Shown in pieces: positions 26,489 through 35,295 of a stretch of 64,000 nt of DNA. A model generated the notes under the pieces. It was not told where the DNA came from. It did no database searches and worked only from the letters and a program-made list of their open reading frames with translations. This DNA comes from Chitinophaga filiformis (lineage in GTDB: Bacteria > Bacteroidota > Bacteroidia > Chitinophagales > Chitinophagaceae). The DNA lies in assembly GCF_023100805.1 (NCBI RefSeq), contig NZ_CP095855.1:5621001-5685000 (forward strand), given 5' to 3'. The stretch's first letter is position 1, and every line of letters starts with the position of its first letter. Both the position numbers and the translations under genes were made by a program.

Positions 26489-29266
26489 TTGTCAGCCAAC
26501 TTTCCAAAACAGATCTATATTTTTCTGCTCTCCGTCATTTTATGCGGCCTGGGTTGCCGCCGCGAAGCGGAACCGAAATACCGTATCGGGTTCTCCCAGT
26601 GTACAGGTAATGACGACTGGCGGAGGAACATGCTCACGGAAATGAAAAGGGAACTGTTCTACCATCCTGAAATGAAATTGCTGTATAAGGACGCCGAAAG
26701 CAGCAGTCCCCGGCAGGTGGCACAGATCAGGGAACTGCTGAAAGAAAAGATCGACATCCTGCTGGTATCGCCTAACGAAGCAATGCCCCTGGCGCCTATC
26801 ATCGCGGAGGTATATGGGAAGGGTATACCGGTGATCATACTTGACCGTAAAGCCGCTACCGACTCTTTTACTGCTTATATCGGAGGAGACAACCGCAATA
26901 TCGGCAAGCAGGCGGCGGAGTATATTGCCGCCCAACTGAAGGGGAAAGGACGCATCATCGAAGTAACGGGACTACGGGGCTCCTCGCCCACCGTGGAAAG
27001 ACATGAAGGATTCCGTGCCGCCCTGGCGAAGTATCCCGGCTTAGAACTGACTGCCACCCTGGAAGGCAGCTGGGTAGCCGATAAAACAAAGGAAGCCGCC
27101 CAAAGGAACGACGCGGCCATCCGCCAGGCCAATATCATCTTTGCACAGAACGATGTCATGGCCTACGCCATGTATCAATATTGCCGGGATAAAGGCATTT
27201 CCAATGTCAGGTTTATCGGGGTTGACGCCTCTCCCTACCCGGATGCAGGTATCGACCTTGTATCGCGCGGCGTGCTGAGCGCCTCTCTCCTGTACCCCAG
27301 CGGCGGTAAGGAGGCGATTGCCATGGCGGCCAACATCCTGGCTGGCAGAAAGCCGCCGAGGAATACGCTGCTGCAGACAGTATTGATCGACAGCACCAAT
27401 GTAAAACTGATGCGCCTGCAGATCGACAAGATACAGGTACAACACCAGGAAATAGAACAGCAACAGGCCCTCCTGCAGGAGCAACGCCGCCTGTACCAGG
27501 ACCAGCAGCACCTCCTGCGCATTGTAGCCACCTCCCTCTGTATTGCCTTTCTCCTGGGGATCGTCCTGTTCTTCATCCTGCGCACTAACCGGCGGATCAA
27601 TCATCAGCTGAAACAACAACGGGACGAGATACTCCTGCAACGCGACCAGCTGGTGGAAATGACCAGCAAGGCGGAAAAGGCCACCGAAGCAAAGTTTGCC
27701 TTCTTCACCAATCTCTCCCACGAATTCCGTACACCGCTCACCCTCATACAGGCGCCCCTGGAAAACCTGCTGGCAGGCAGACAGCTATCCTCCGTCCAGA
27801 AGCAACAGCTGGAGCTCATGCGCAGGAACGTGGTGCGCCTGATGCGGCTGGTGAATCAACTCCTGGAATTCCGCAGAATAGAAAGCGGCAAACTGCAACT
27901 GAAAGTTTCGGAGAATGAGCTTCCCGCTTTCGTCACCGAGATCATGGAAGCATTCAAAGGCATTGCCGTCAAGAAACACATAGATTTCCGCCTTGTCAGT
28001 CGTCAGCCCGGCATCAAAGCCTGGCTGGACCAGCGCCTCTTCGATCGCGTGCTGTATAACCTGCTGTCTAACGCTTTCAAGTTCACGTCCGACTATGGTA
28101 AGGTGCATATATACCTCGAACTGTCGGGCAACAATGAAGAGGCGATACTGCGTATTGAAGACGATGGCGCAGGCATGGACGAGAATACCCTCCTGCACGC
28201 TTTTGAGCTATTCTATCAGAGCAGGGAAAGCGAGCATAAAGGCACGGGCATCGGTCTTGCGCTCAGCCGCGAGATCATCCAGCTGCATCATGGCAATATC
28301 GTCGTGAAAAGTAAAAAAGGCGCCGGTACGACCTTCACGATCACATTGCCGGCTACCAGCGCACCATTCGCCCCGGAAGAGATCCAGCAGGAAGAAGAAC
28401 ATATCAACGTCATCAATGAATCGCTGCACAACTATGTAGAGGAACTGGAAAATATGGGGCCGGTGACTACTGTACCCGCTACCCGCCGGGACCAGTCCTA
28501 TTCCCTGCTCATCATAGAAGATCACCCGGACCTGAACAGCTTCCTGGCAGGCTATCTCAGCGAATCTTACGAAGTATTTCACGCCGGCAACGGTGAAGAA
28601 GGATTACAGCTGGCCTTCCGTCACGTCCCCGATATTATCATCTGTGATATTATGCTGCCGGGTATAGACGGCATCCAGGTACTGGAAACCATCAAGAAAG
28701 ATATCAGGACCTCCCATATTCCAGTTATCCTTTTAAGCGCCAATAGCAGCGAAGAACAGCGGATCAGGGGCATGCAGCATAAAGCGGATGCGTATATCAG
28801 CAAACCATTCAACATGCAGTATTTAAAAGAAAGTATTGCCAGTACGCTGAGTAACCGCGCATTATTGAAAGATCACTATATCACGGAACCGGAAACGAGG
28901 GTGCATGCCGTCCAATCCAATAAACCGGACAGAAAGTTTGTAAATGATTTCACTGCAATAGTAGAAGAAAACCTGGGGAACGATCAGTTCAATGTGGAAG
29001 ATATCTGTACGCAGCTGTCTATTTCAAAAATGCAGTTATACCGGAAGGTAAAACAGCTGCTGGATTGTAATGTCAATGATTTTATACTGGATGCAAGAGT
29101 AAAAAAGGCGAAGTACCTGCTGGTGAATTCTCAGTCTTCCATTGCCGAAATAGCATATACCTGTGGTTTCTCCTCCCCTGCTTATTTCTCTACAGTGTTT
29201 AAAGCCAGATGTCAGCAGACGCCAAAAACATTCAGGGAACTGGCGTTTAAGAAACCAGGGGTGTAA
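26489..29266 (+). CDS. Hybrid two-component system regulator (HTCS) of the fructan locus
   Basis: 925 residues. A TTG at 26489 is taken as start because it alone keeps the signal sequence (IYIFLLSVILCGLGC); the next ATG is near residue 48 and the upstream stop is at 26474. A periplasmic type I sugar-binding domain of the LacI/RbsB kind covers about 30-310. A coiled coil rich in Gln follows, then TM about 345-368. HisKA has SHEFRTP (phospho-His near 410), followed by HATPase_c (DDGAGMDENTLLHAF, GTGIGLALS), a receiver domain (CDIMLPGIDG, Asp near 720), and an AraC-type HTH at about 820-925. The layout equals that of BT1754 of B. thetaiotaomicron, which binds fructose in the periplasm and activates its levan locus. 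Here it should sense fructose and switch on the divergent operon. Confidence 0.92.
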   Translation: MSANFPKQIYIFLLSVILCGLGCRREAEPKYRIGFSQCTGNDDWRRNMLTEMKRELFYHPEMKLLYKDAESSSPRQVAQIRELLKEKIDILLVSPNEAMPLAPIIAEVYGKGIPVIILDRKAATDSFTAYIGGDNRNIGKQAAEYIAAQLKGKGRIIEVTGLRGSSPTVERHEGFRAALAKYPGLELTATLEGSWVADKTKEAAQRNDAAIRQANIIFAQNDVMAYAMYQYCRDKGISNVRFIGVDASPYPDAGIDLVSRGVLSASLLYPSGGKEAIAMAANILAGRKPPRNTLLQTVLIDSTNVKLMRLQIDKIQVQHQEIEQQQALLQEQRRLYQDQQHLLRIVATSLCIAFLLGIVLFFILRTNRRINHQLKQQRDEILLQRDQLVEMTSKAEKATEAKFAFFTNLSHEFRTPLTLIQAPLENLLAGRQLSSVQKQQLELMRRNVVRLMRLVNQLLEFRRIESGKLQLKVSENELPAFVTEIMEAFKGIAVKKHIDFRLVSRQPGIKAWLDQRLFDRVLYNLLSNAFKFTSDYGKVHIYLELSGNNEEAILRIEDDGAGMDENTLLHAFELFYQSRESEHKGTGIGLALSREIIQLHHGNIVVKSKKGAGTTFTITLPATSAPFAPEEIQQEEEHINVINESLHNYVEELENMGPVTTVPATRRDQSYSLLIIEDHPDLNSFLAGYLSESYEVFHAGNGEEGLQLAFRHVPDIIICDIMLPGIDGIQVLETIKKDIRTSHIPVILLSANSSEEQRIRGMQHKADAYISKPFNMQYLKESIASTLSNRALLKDHYITEPETRVHAVQSNKPDRKFVNDFTAIVEENLGNDQFNVEDICTQLSISKMQLYRKVKQLLDCNVNDFILDARVKKAKYLLVNSQSSIAEIAYTCGFSSPAYFSTVFKARCQQTPKTFRELAFKKPGV

Positions 29267-29451
29267 TGCAGGTAACGCATATTGTTGCTCATTGATAACG
29301 GCAACATAACTATTGATTTCTTACATATTCCTCTGCAGTGCTTACATCACGTTCGCAGCAGATGCTGAATACATTGGAAGGAACATACTTTTAAAAAGCG
29401 CGGGTTATTCAAACAATCATCGGAAAGATGCCCGTTAACAATTGGAAGTAA

Positions 29452-29485
29452 TAACCGTCCCGGATGATTATCCCCCGGACGGTTA
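29452..29485. terminator. Hairpin between convergent HTCS and kinase genes
   Basis: A stem TAACCGTCC/GGACGGTTA (29452-29460 with 29477-29485) lies 10 nt before the stop of the minus-strand kinase. The minus strand continues TTATTACTT, a weak T tract. It may serve both genes. Confidence 0.5.
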
Positions 29486-29495
29486 TCACAATATC

Positions 29496-30389
29496 TTACA
29501 GCTCCGCAAATACTTTCTCCCTGCTATTTGCCAGCAATGCCAGTACATCTTGTTTCGTACCTGTGAACGGACCGGAAGATTCGATCTTCAGCGTAGCCAT
29601 TGCTGCGGCAAACTCTCCTGCTTCCTGCAGTGAAGCACCTTTGATACGTTTGTATAAATAACCGGCCATATAGGTATCGCCGCATCCTGTCGCATCTATC
29701 ACAGCAGTGGGCACATAGGCCGGGATATGATAAAACACGCCGTTCGCATAGATAACAGATCCCATACTTCCCAGCGTGATCACAACTTCTTTAACACCCC
29801 AGTCGGCCAGTACCTTTGCGCCTTTACGCACGTCTTTCAGGCCCGTCAGCACTTCCATTTCATGCTCATTTGCCTTCAGCGTATGGATATATTTCAATGC
29901 CTCCTGTTTTGCAGGCCAGTCTATTGCATGTACATCGTGGTTCTCCACCTTGCGCAGATACCCCTGTACATCCAGCGCAACCTTTCCACGCTCAGATAAT
30001 GACTTGATCAATTCAACCGGGATATCGTCGGCCAGCAAGGGGCCTAAGTGGAAGAAACGGGCGTCCGTATGCGATAATGCCTCAATAGAAAAAGGGTCTG
30101 CCTTCTGCAATACGCGTTGCGTACGGTGATCCTGGTTTTCAGAATAAATATTCTCGAAATAGACAGTATGCCTGCTCGGTACCACATCCACCTCAATGCC
30201 TTTCGCGCGCAATTCTGTAACACTATTCATTTCACTTTCTGCAAGCCCTGTTACCAGTCTATACTTAACATCCATATGACGGATAGCATTGGAAAAGTAG
30301 AAAGAAGTGCCTCCCGCCATGTGCACCACAGACTTTGTGGTCACTACTTTATCCAACGTGATATGCCCTACGCAACAAATATCGTACAT
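29496..30389 (-). CDS. PfkB-family carbohydrate kinase
   Basis: 297 residues, cytoplasmic. The N-terminus MYDICCVGHITLDKVVTT and GGTSFYFSNAIRHM form the sugar-binding part; the C-terminal motif DATGCGDTYMAGYLY holds the catalytic Asp and anion hole. Only about a fifth to a quarter of it resembles the fructokinase at 23992, so it is a different PfkB subgroup; ribokinase-like or inositol/uncommon sugar kinases are possible. It is monocistronic, faces the HTCS convergently, and has its own -7 element. A role in the fructan locus is not required. Confidence 0.82.
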   Translation of the reverse strand: MYDICCVGHITLDKVVTTKSVVHMAGGTSFYFSNAIRHMDVKYRLVTGLAESEMNSVTELRAKGIEVDVVPSRHTVYFENIYSENQDHRTQRVLQKADPFSIEALSHTDARFFHLGPLLADDIPVELIKSLSERGKVALDVQGYLRKVENHDVHAIDWPAKQEALKYIHTLKANEHEMEVLTGLKDVRKGAKVLADWGVKEVVITLGSMGSVIYANGVFYHIPAYVPTAVIDATGCGDTYMAGYLYKRIKGASLQEAGEFAAAMATLKIESSGPFTGTKQDVLALLANSREKVFAEL

Positions 30390-30437
30390 GTACTTTCTTA
30401 TGTAATTATTATACCAACTAATATGCTAAATAAGCGT

Positions 30438-30445
30438 CAAATATA
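30438..30445 (-). promoter_or_regulatory. Putative -7 element of the PfkB kinase
   Basis: The minus strand reads TATATTTG, a full TAnnTTTG match, 48 nt before the kinase ATG at 30389. No clear -33 element is seen. Confidence 0.4.
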
Positions 30446-30853
30446 GCTAATAGATACCGATCTGCGGCATTATCGTCGCCGCTGGATTCATTTTAATTGA
30501 TTTTCATTGATTTACAAGTCAACTCCGGCTACCATTTCCCATAAATTTCACTTCAAAAGGATGTAACCGGGGCCCTCTTAATACTCAATTTATACTCATA
30601 CACATTGCGGTATAGTAACACGCTGCTGACAGCATATAACAGTAACAGAAAAATAGTGCAGCAACAATAGAATAAAAAACTATATGTCAGTTAATCATAC
30701 ATTATCTGCAATTCAAATATTGCATAAGTATTATTTCAAAAGAGAATGAAAGAGCCTGATGAATTTTCTAAATATTTTTTTTACATTCACTTAACCCTTT
30801 TTGTATTCAACCAAACGCACAAAAATCTGTCCGTTTCCAATCTTTTTTTCATC

Positions 30854-31300
30854 TTTAAAACCGTTCTGTAAGCAGCTTTTAAAAGCCATTCTGTTAAATG
30901 TTTTAAAACCGTTCTGTAGACTAAAAACAATCTGTTAATCACTTTAAAAAACATTCTGTTAAGTATTTAAAACCGTTCTGTAAACCAGGAAACACGCTGT
31001 TAATTACTTAAAACCACGCTAGCAGGCATTTTAAAACCAGTTCTGTCAACAAAGCATCTATGCTCATTGCTGGAAAAGCCATGCAGTTAAGCATTTTAAA
31101 CTATTCTATAAACAAAAAAGCACACTGTTACTCACCTAAAAAGCTGGTCCGCCAGGCATTTAGAACTATTCCATCAAACAAAAAAACAAGCCGTTAATTA
31201 CTCAAAAAAGTTACTCCTTTAAACACTTAGAACTATTCCAAAAACAAAAAACCGCGGTTAATCACTTAAAAAAACTACTCTGTTAATCACTTAAAAAGCG
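30854..31300. repeat. Degenerate tandem repeat array, about 64-bp period with 24-bp sub-units
   Basis: The motif TTAAAACCGTTCTGTAAAC recurs in increasingly diverged form at about 30855, 30903, 30967, 31031, 31095, 31159 and 31225, mostly 64 nt apart. A second motif CTGTTAATYAC recurs at 30932, 30997, 31125, 31191, 31255 and 31279. At the left end the units are spaced 24 nt, which suggests a 24-bp basic unit. The array fills the last 450 nt of a 915-nt gap and ends 4 nt before the protease start. The first part of the gap (30446-30853) is AT-rich with no gene seen. Confidence 0.7.
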
Positions 31301-31304
31301 CTCT

Positions 31305-32795
31305 ATGAAAAGAACTCAACTCCTTGCCCTGGCACTTCCCCTTATGATGCTGATGACCATTGCCTCTTGTACTAAAGACGACAAGATCCTCCGTGTCCGC
31401 GACAACGTCCTCGACAATAAACATCAGGACAGGGGTTTTATCATCATCGCCAAAGAAGGCGCTAAGCTGGAAGCTATCTCTGAAAGCCTGAGCAAATTAC
31501 ATGTAAGAAACTTCAAACTGAAAACAAGCAACCAGGAATTAGGACTGATCCGTGTACAGACCCCAGATCCCAGCTTCCCTGAAAAAGCACGGCAGGTGGC
31601 TGATGTAGAGTCGGTAGTAGTAGATGTTGTAATGAACTGGCGCCTCCCGGGTAAAGTATTCCGTGCCAACAAGATCGGGGCAGCACCTGCTGCCGGCGCT
31701 AAAACAGAAGCTGTAGCCAGCAATCCATACAGCTTCCTCCAGTGGGGCCTTAAATCAGTAAAAGCGCCACAGGCCTGGGCCAAAGGCTACAAAGGCAAAG
31801 GCGCAAAAGTAGCGGTGCTCGACGGCGGCTTCCTGCTGAACAATCCTGAGATAGCTCCTAACATCATCCTGACCCACAACTTCATTGAAGGGGAAGAGGT
31901 ACAGTATCATGGCATAGAAGGTTTCAGCCATGGATCGCATGTTGCCGGCACCATCGCAGCTGTGGATGATGCCAATGGCGTGGTAGGCGTTGCACCACAG
32001 GTAAAACTGATCCTGGTGAAAGTATTGTCCGACGCCGGTTCCGGTCCTTTCAGCGCTATCATCGATGGTATCTTTTATGCCAGCAATCATGGTGCGGATG
32101 TCATTAACATGAGCCTTGGCGGCGAACTGCCACGCAAAACGTATACCGATGATAACGGTACTCCCGATGACCCGTCCGACGACTATGTAGTGGAATATAA
32201 CAGGGACATAAAAGACCTCATCAAAGCTATTAACAGGGCCACGCTGTATGCTACTTTAAGAGGTACAACCCTCGTTGCTGCAGCCGGTAATGATGCGTAT
32301 AACTACGACGTGGAAAAGCGATTCATTACCTATCCTGCTGCTGCACTCGGCGTATTGTCCATCGCTTCTAATGGTCCGCTGGGCTGGGGTATTAACCAGG
32401 ATACCACTTTGTACAGACCATCTATCTTTACGAACTACGGCAAACAGTTCATTTCATATGCTGCACCGGGCGGTAACTGGGATATACCATTGAACACAAC
32501 GATCGTAAATGTTGGCGGCGTTGTATTCTATGAATATGTATTTGATTTCGTCTTTAATATTGGTTTCTGGGATGAAGCAACGGGTGAATATTCCTATGGC
32601 TGGTCTGCCGGTACCAGTATGGCAGCGCCTCATGCCAGCGCAGTCATTGCATTGCTCTATGGCAAATACCCGAACATGAATCCCATACTTGCCGATATTA
32701 TATTGCGCAGCTCATCGAACGATTATGGCCTGCCGGGTAAAGATGCTTACTTTGGTAACGGGCAGGTAAACGCAGGCAGAGCGGTTAGTTTCTAG
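31305..32795 (+). CDS. S8 family subtilisin-like serine protease, lipoprotein
   Basis: 496 residues. The signal peptide MKRTQLLALALPLMMLMTIA ends in the lipobox ASC, so it is predicted to be a lipoprotein. An inhibitor-like prodomain covers about 35-115. The peptidase S8 domain carries Asp173 (VAVLDGGF), His209 (HGSHVAGT) and Ser438 (GTSMAAPHAS), with the oxyanion Asn probably in AAGND. A long insertion lies between the DVINMSLGG block and the Asn block (YTDDNGTPDDPSDDYVVEYN), a possible calcium-binding loop. No T9SS domain. Likely function is extracytoplasmic protein degradation. The gene is alone, directly downstream of the tandem repeat array, with a terminator behind it. Confidence 0.9.
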   Translation: MKRTQLLALALPLMMLMTIASCTKDDKILRVRDNVLDNKHQDRGFIIIAKEGAKLEAISESLSKLHVRNFKLKTSNQELGLIRVQTPDPSFPEKARQVADVESVVVDVVMNWRLPGKVFRANKIGAAPAAGAKTEAVASNPYSFLQWGLKSVKAPQAWAKGYKGKGAKVAVLDGGFLLNNPEIAPNIILTHNFIEGEEVQYHGIEGFSHGSHVAGTIAAVDDANGVVGVAPQVKLILVKVLSDAGSGPFSAIIDGIFYASNHGADVINMSLGGELPRKTYTDDNGTPDDPSDDYVVEYNRDIKDLIKAINRATLYATLRGTTLVAAAGNDAYNYDVEKRFITYPAAALGVLSIASNGPLGWGINQDTTLYRPSIFTNYGKQFISYAAPGGNWDIPLNTTIVNVGGVVFYEYVFDFVFNIGFWDEATGEYSYGWSAGTSMAAPHASAVIALLYGKYPNMNPILADIILRSSSNDYGLPGKDAYFGNGQVNAGRAVSF

Positions 32796-32835
32796 TTGCG
32801 AAAATAACTACCTGAAGTATCGCTGTCTGAATAAT

Positions 32836-32875
32836 AAACATAAGGTGTATCAAAAGTCTGATACACCTTATGTTT
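32836..32875 (+). terminator. Terminator after the S8 protease
   Basis: A perfect 17-bp stem AAACATAAGGTGTATCA and its complement has a 6-nt loop. It lies 40 nt after the protease stop and ends in TTT. Confidence 0.7.
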
Positions 32876-33109
32876 GTACGGATATCTCATAACGACTTAT
32901 TACTGCTTAAGCCACCATGGACGGACTTATTCATTTTTGATACGTGCTCATTTATCGCATGCCAGATGGAGATTGTCAGATGTGTAATCGGTACTCCTCA
33001 ATCAGTCAACTTTCAAAGTGTTCCATCGTTTATACTTCAGGCTGTTATACCTGATTGTAACAACCTTGCGGTTTATCTGTGTAATAGTGATGGACACGGA
33101 AAACGTATT
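32876..33109. other. Non-coding gap between protease terminator and M20 gene
   Basis: Nothing convincing is seen. An open frame on the plus strand runs into the M20 gene antisense but has no recognisable protein features. The M20 gene has no clear hairpin at its end. Confidence 0.4.
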
Positions 33110-34393
33110 TTATCTCTTCTTCCCATAATCAAATACCAGCTGGCAGAATATTTTCACACCTGCATCCAGGCGGGAGTCATCAATATAGAAATCTGGCGTG
33201 TGATGTGGCGCGGCTTTGGCAGGATCTTTTCCTGCAGGTAATCCGCCGAGGAAAAAGAAGAAAGCAGGCGCCTTATCACCGTAAAAAGAAAAGTCTTCCG
33301 CACCAGTTGTCCATTCTGCTTCCTTAACATTATCCCCTCCTATTGCCGCTTCAATTGATGGCAGCATCTGTTTCACGAGGGCAGGATCGTTATAGGTTAC
33401 TTTTGTTTTGGTATCAATACTTATTTCTGCAGCAGCACCCGAAGCCTCAGCGATCTTCGTAGCCGTCAGCTTCATCTTCTCATGTACCTGTTCCTGCATT
33501 TTGCTGTCCAGTGTGCGGATCGTTCCTTCCATTACCAGTTCTTCCGGAATAATATTACTGCGTACACCGCTGTGTATTTTACCGACCGTGATCACCACAG
33601 GCGCTTTGGTCAGCTCTGCCTGCCGGCTTACAATGGTTTGAAAGCCCTGTATGATCTGTGCCGCAACAACAACCGGATCAATGCCATTCCAGGGCTGGGA
33701 ACCATGCGACTGTTTCCCCTTTACCTTTACAACAAACCAGTCGCTGGACGCCATTTCCGCACCTGACTTATACTTCACTGTACCAATAGGCGTCTGTGAA
33801 TTGATATGCAGTCCGAAGATGGCATCCACCTTCGGATTATCCATCACGCCTTCTTTGATCATCAACGGAGCGCCGCCTTCCTCATCGCCCGGGGCGCCTT
33901 CTTCCGCCGGCTGGAAGATGAACTTTACCGTTCCGGGTATATCTTTCTTCATGGATGCAAGCACAGATGCCGTACCCAGTAATATAGCTACATGGGAATC
34001 ATGACCGCAGGCATGCATAACAGGCACCTGCTGTCCCAGGTATTCTGCACTATCCACTGATTTGAAAGGGAGCTCCACTCTTTCATATACAGGCAATGCG
34101 TCCATGTCGGCACGTAATGCGACTACTGGTCCCGGCCTGCCTCCTTTCAGTAAGGCCACAACACCGGTCTTGCCTACGCCGGTATGTACTTCCAGGCCCA
34201 AAGCTTTTAAGCGGGCGGCTATATAAGCACCGGTCTTATACTCGCGGTTAGACAGCTCGGGATGCTGATGAAGATACCTTCTCCAGGATATAACAGAATC
34301 TTTGATACTGGCTACGTTCTTATCCAGTTCTTTTAGCTGAGCCATCGCCAGCATGGGTACAAATGTCAGGAGTGCAATAAATCCGGATTTCAT
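33110..34393 (-). CDS. M20 family metallo-amidohydrolase (secreted N-acyl amino acid hydrolase type)
   Basis: 427 residues with a signal peptide (MKSGFIALLTFVPMLAMA). The M20D/amidohydrolase catalytic domain shows RADMDALP, MHACGHDSHVA (metal ligands), PAEEGAPGDEEGGA (catalytic and ligand Glu) and GLHIN. A dimerisation insert with SHGSQPW lies in the middle. The C-terminal TTGAEDFSFY and HHTPDFYIDD complete the metal site. This group cleaves N-acyl amino acids or hippurate-like amides. The signal peptide places it in the periplasm or outside, which is common in Bacteroidota. It stands alone. Confidence 0.9.
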   Translation of the reverse strand: MKSGFIALLTFVPMLAMAQLKELDKNVASIKDSVISWRRYLHQHPELSNREYKTGAYIAARLKALGLEVHTGVGKTGVVALLKGGRPGPVVALRADMDALPVYERVELPFKSVDSAEYLGQQVPVMHACGHDSHVAILLGTASVLASMKKDIPGTVKFIFQPAEEGAPGDEEGGAPLMIKEGVMDNPKVDAIFGLHINSQTPIGTVKYKSGAEMASSDWFVVKVKGKQSHGSQPWNGIDPVVVAAQIIQGFQTIVSRQAELTKAPVVITVGKIHSGVRSNIIPEELVMEGTIRTLDSKMQEQVHEKMKLTATKIAEASGAAAEISIDTKTKVTYNDPALVKQMLPSIEAAIGGDNVKEAEWTTGAEDFSFYGDKAPAFFFFLGGLPAGKDPAKAAPHHTPDFYIDDSRLDAGVKIFCQLVFDYGKKR

Positions 34394-34589
34394 AGCAATG
34401 TCAGATTTTGGTTGTTTGATAGGACAAAATATAAAAAAATTTCCCTATCTCCCACCGTAATCTGCCAATGATCCACCCTGCCCCATATCAGACCAACAGA
34501 AAGCGTCAATCAGTTTCCCGGCTGATGGCCGTCATGCCGGGCGCCGGTCCGGCCTGCTAACTTGCACTATCAAATCTGGAATTCACACT

Positions 34590-35165
34590 ATGAAAACACT
34601 CATTAAGACTATGACGCTGTTGTTTGTTGCAAATCAATTAACGACAACCACAATCGCACAGGTACAGTATCAGCAGAAGAACGATTTTACGCTTACCATC
34701 AACGGTACGTCCACCATGCACGACTGGGAGATGAAGACCTCCAAGATCGCCTGCAACGCTACTTTTACATTCTATGAAGATGGCGAACTGGGAGGACTGA
34801 CCTTACTCAATTTCACGATGCCGGCAGAAAGCCTGAAGAGTGAACGAACGGGCCTGGACGCAGTTGCCTACAGGGCGCTGAAAACGAAACAGTACCCTAC
34901 CATTACCTTCAATCTCACATCTGCTGCCGTATCCAAACAAGGTACTGTCATCTCCTGTAAAGGCAACCTGACAGTAGCGGGTGTTACGCAAAGCATTGAT
35001 ATTGTGGGCGCCGCCCAGATCAATGCAGACAGAAGCATCACTATTAAAGGCACAAAGCAGATCGACATGCGGGACTTTGACATTGATCCGCCCACTTTCC
35101 TCTTCGGCCAGTTTACAACCGGAGAAAATGTTACCATTACCTTCAACCTCACCTTCAGGCACTAA
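34590..35165 (+). CDS. YceI-family lipid-binding protein
   Basis: 191 residues with a signal peptide (about 1-23). The YceI lipocalin-like barrel is shown by TINGTSTMHDWEMKTSKIAC near the start, LDAVAYRALKTKQYPTITF in the middle, GNLTVAGVTQSIDI, and the C-terminal TGENVTITFNLTFR. YceI proteins bind polyisoprenoid or other amphiphiles in the periplasm. The gene is followed by the fucosidase after 130 nt, with no functional link apparent. Confidence 0.88.
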   Translation: MKTLIKTMTLLFVANQLTTTTIAQVQYQQKNDFTLTINGTSTMHDWEMKTSKIACNATFTFYEDGELGGLTLLNFTMPAESLKSERTGLDAVAYRALKTKQYPTITFNLTSAAVSKQGTVISCKGNLTVAGVTQSIDIVGAAQINADRSITIKGTKQIDMRDFDIDPPTFLFGQFTTGENVTITFNLTFRH

Positions 35166-35295
35166 ATGACCACCCTCCCTGTATCCGCCTTAAAAAGACA
35201 AAAGGTTATCAGCATCTGGTAAAATACGCACATCCTGGACAAAGCAATTCCGGGATCTTACAGTGCATCACAATTTTATTTAAACAGGTCTATAC

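Noticed and set aside
32870..33241. Plus-strand open frame of 123 codons after the S8 protease
   Set aside because: It starts in the protease terminator and ends inside the M20 gene antisense; composition is not protein-like.
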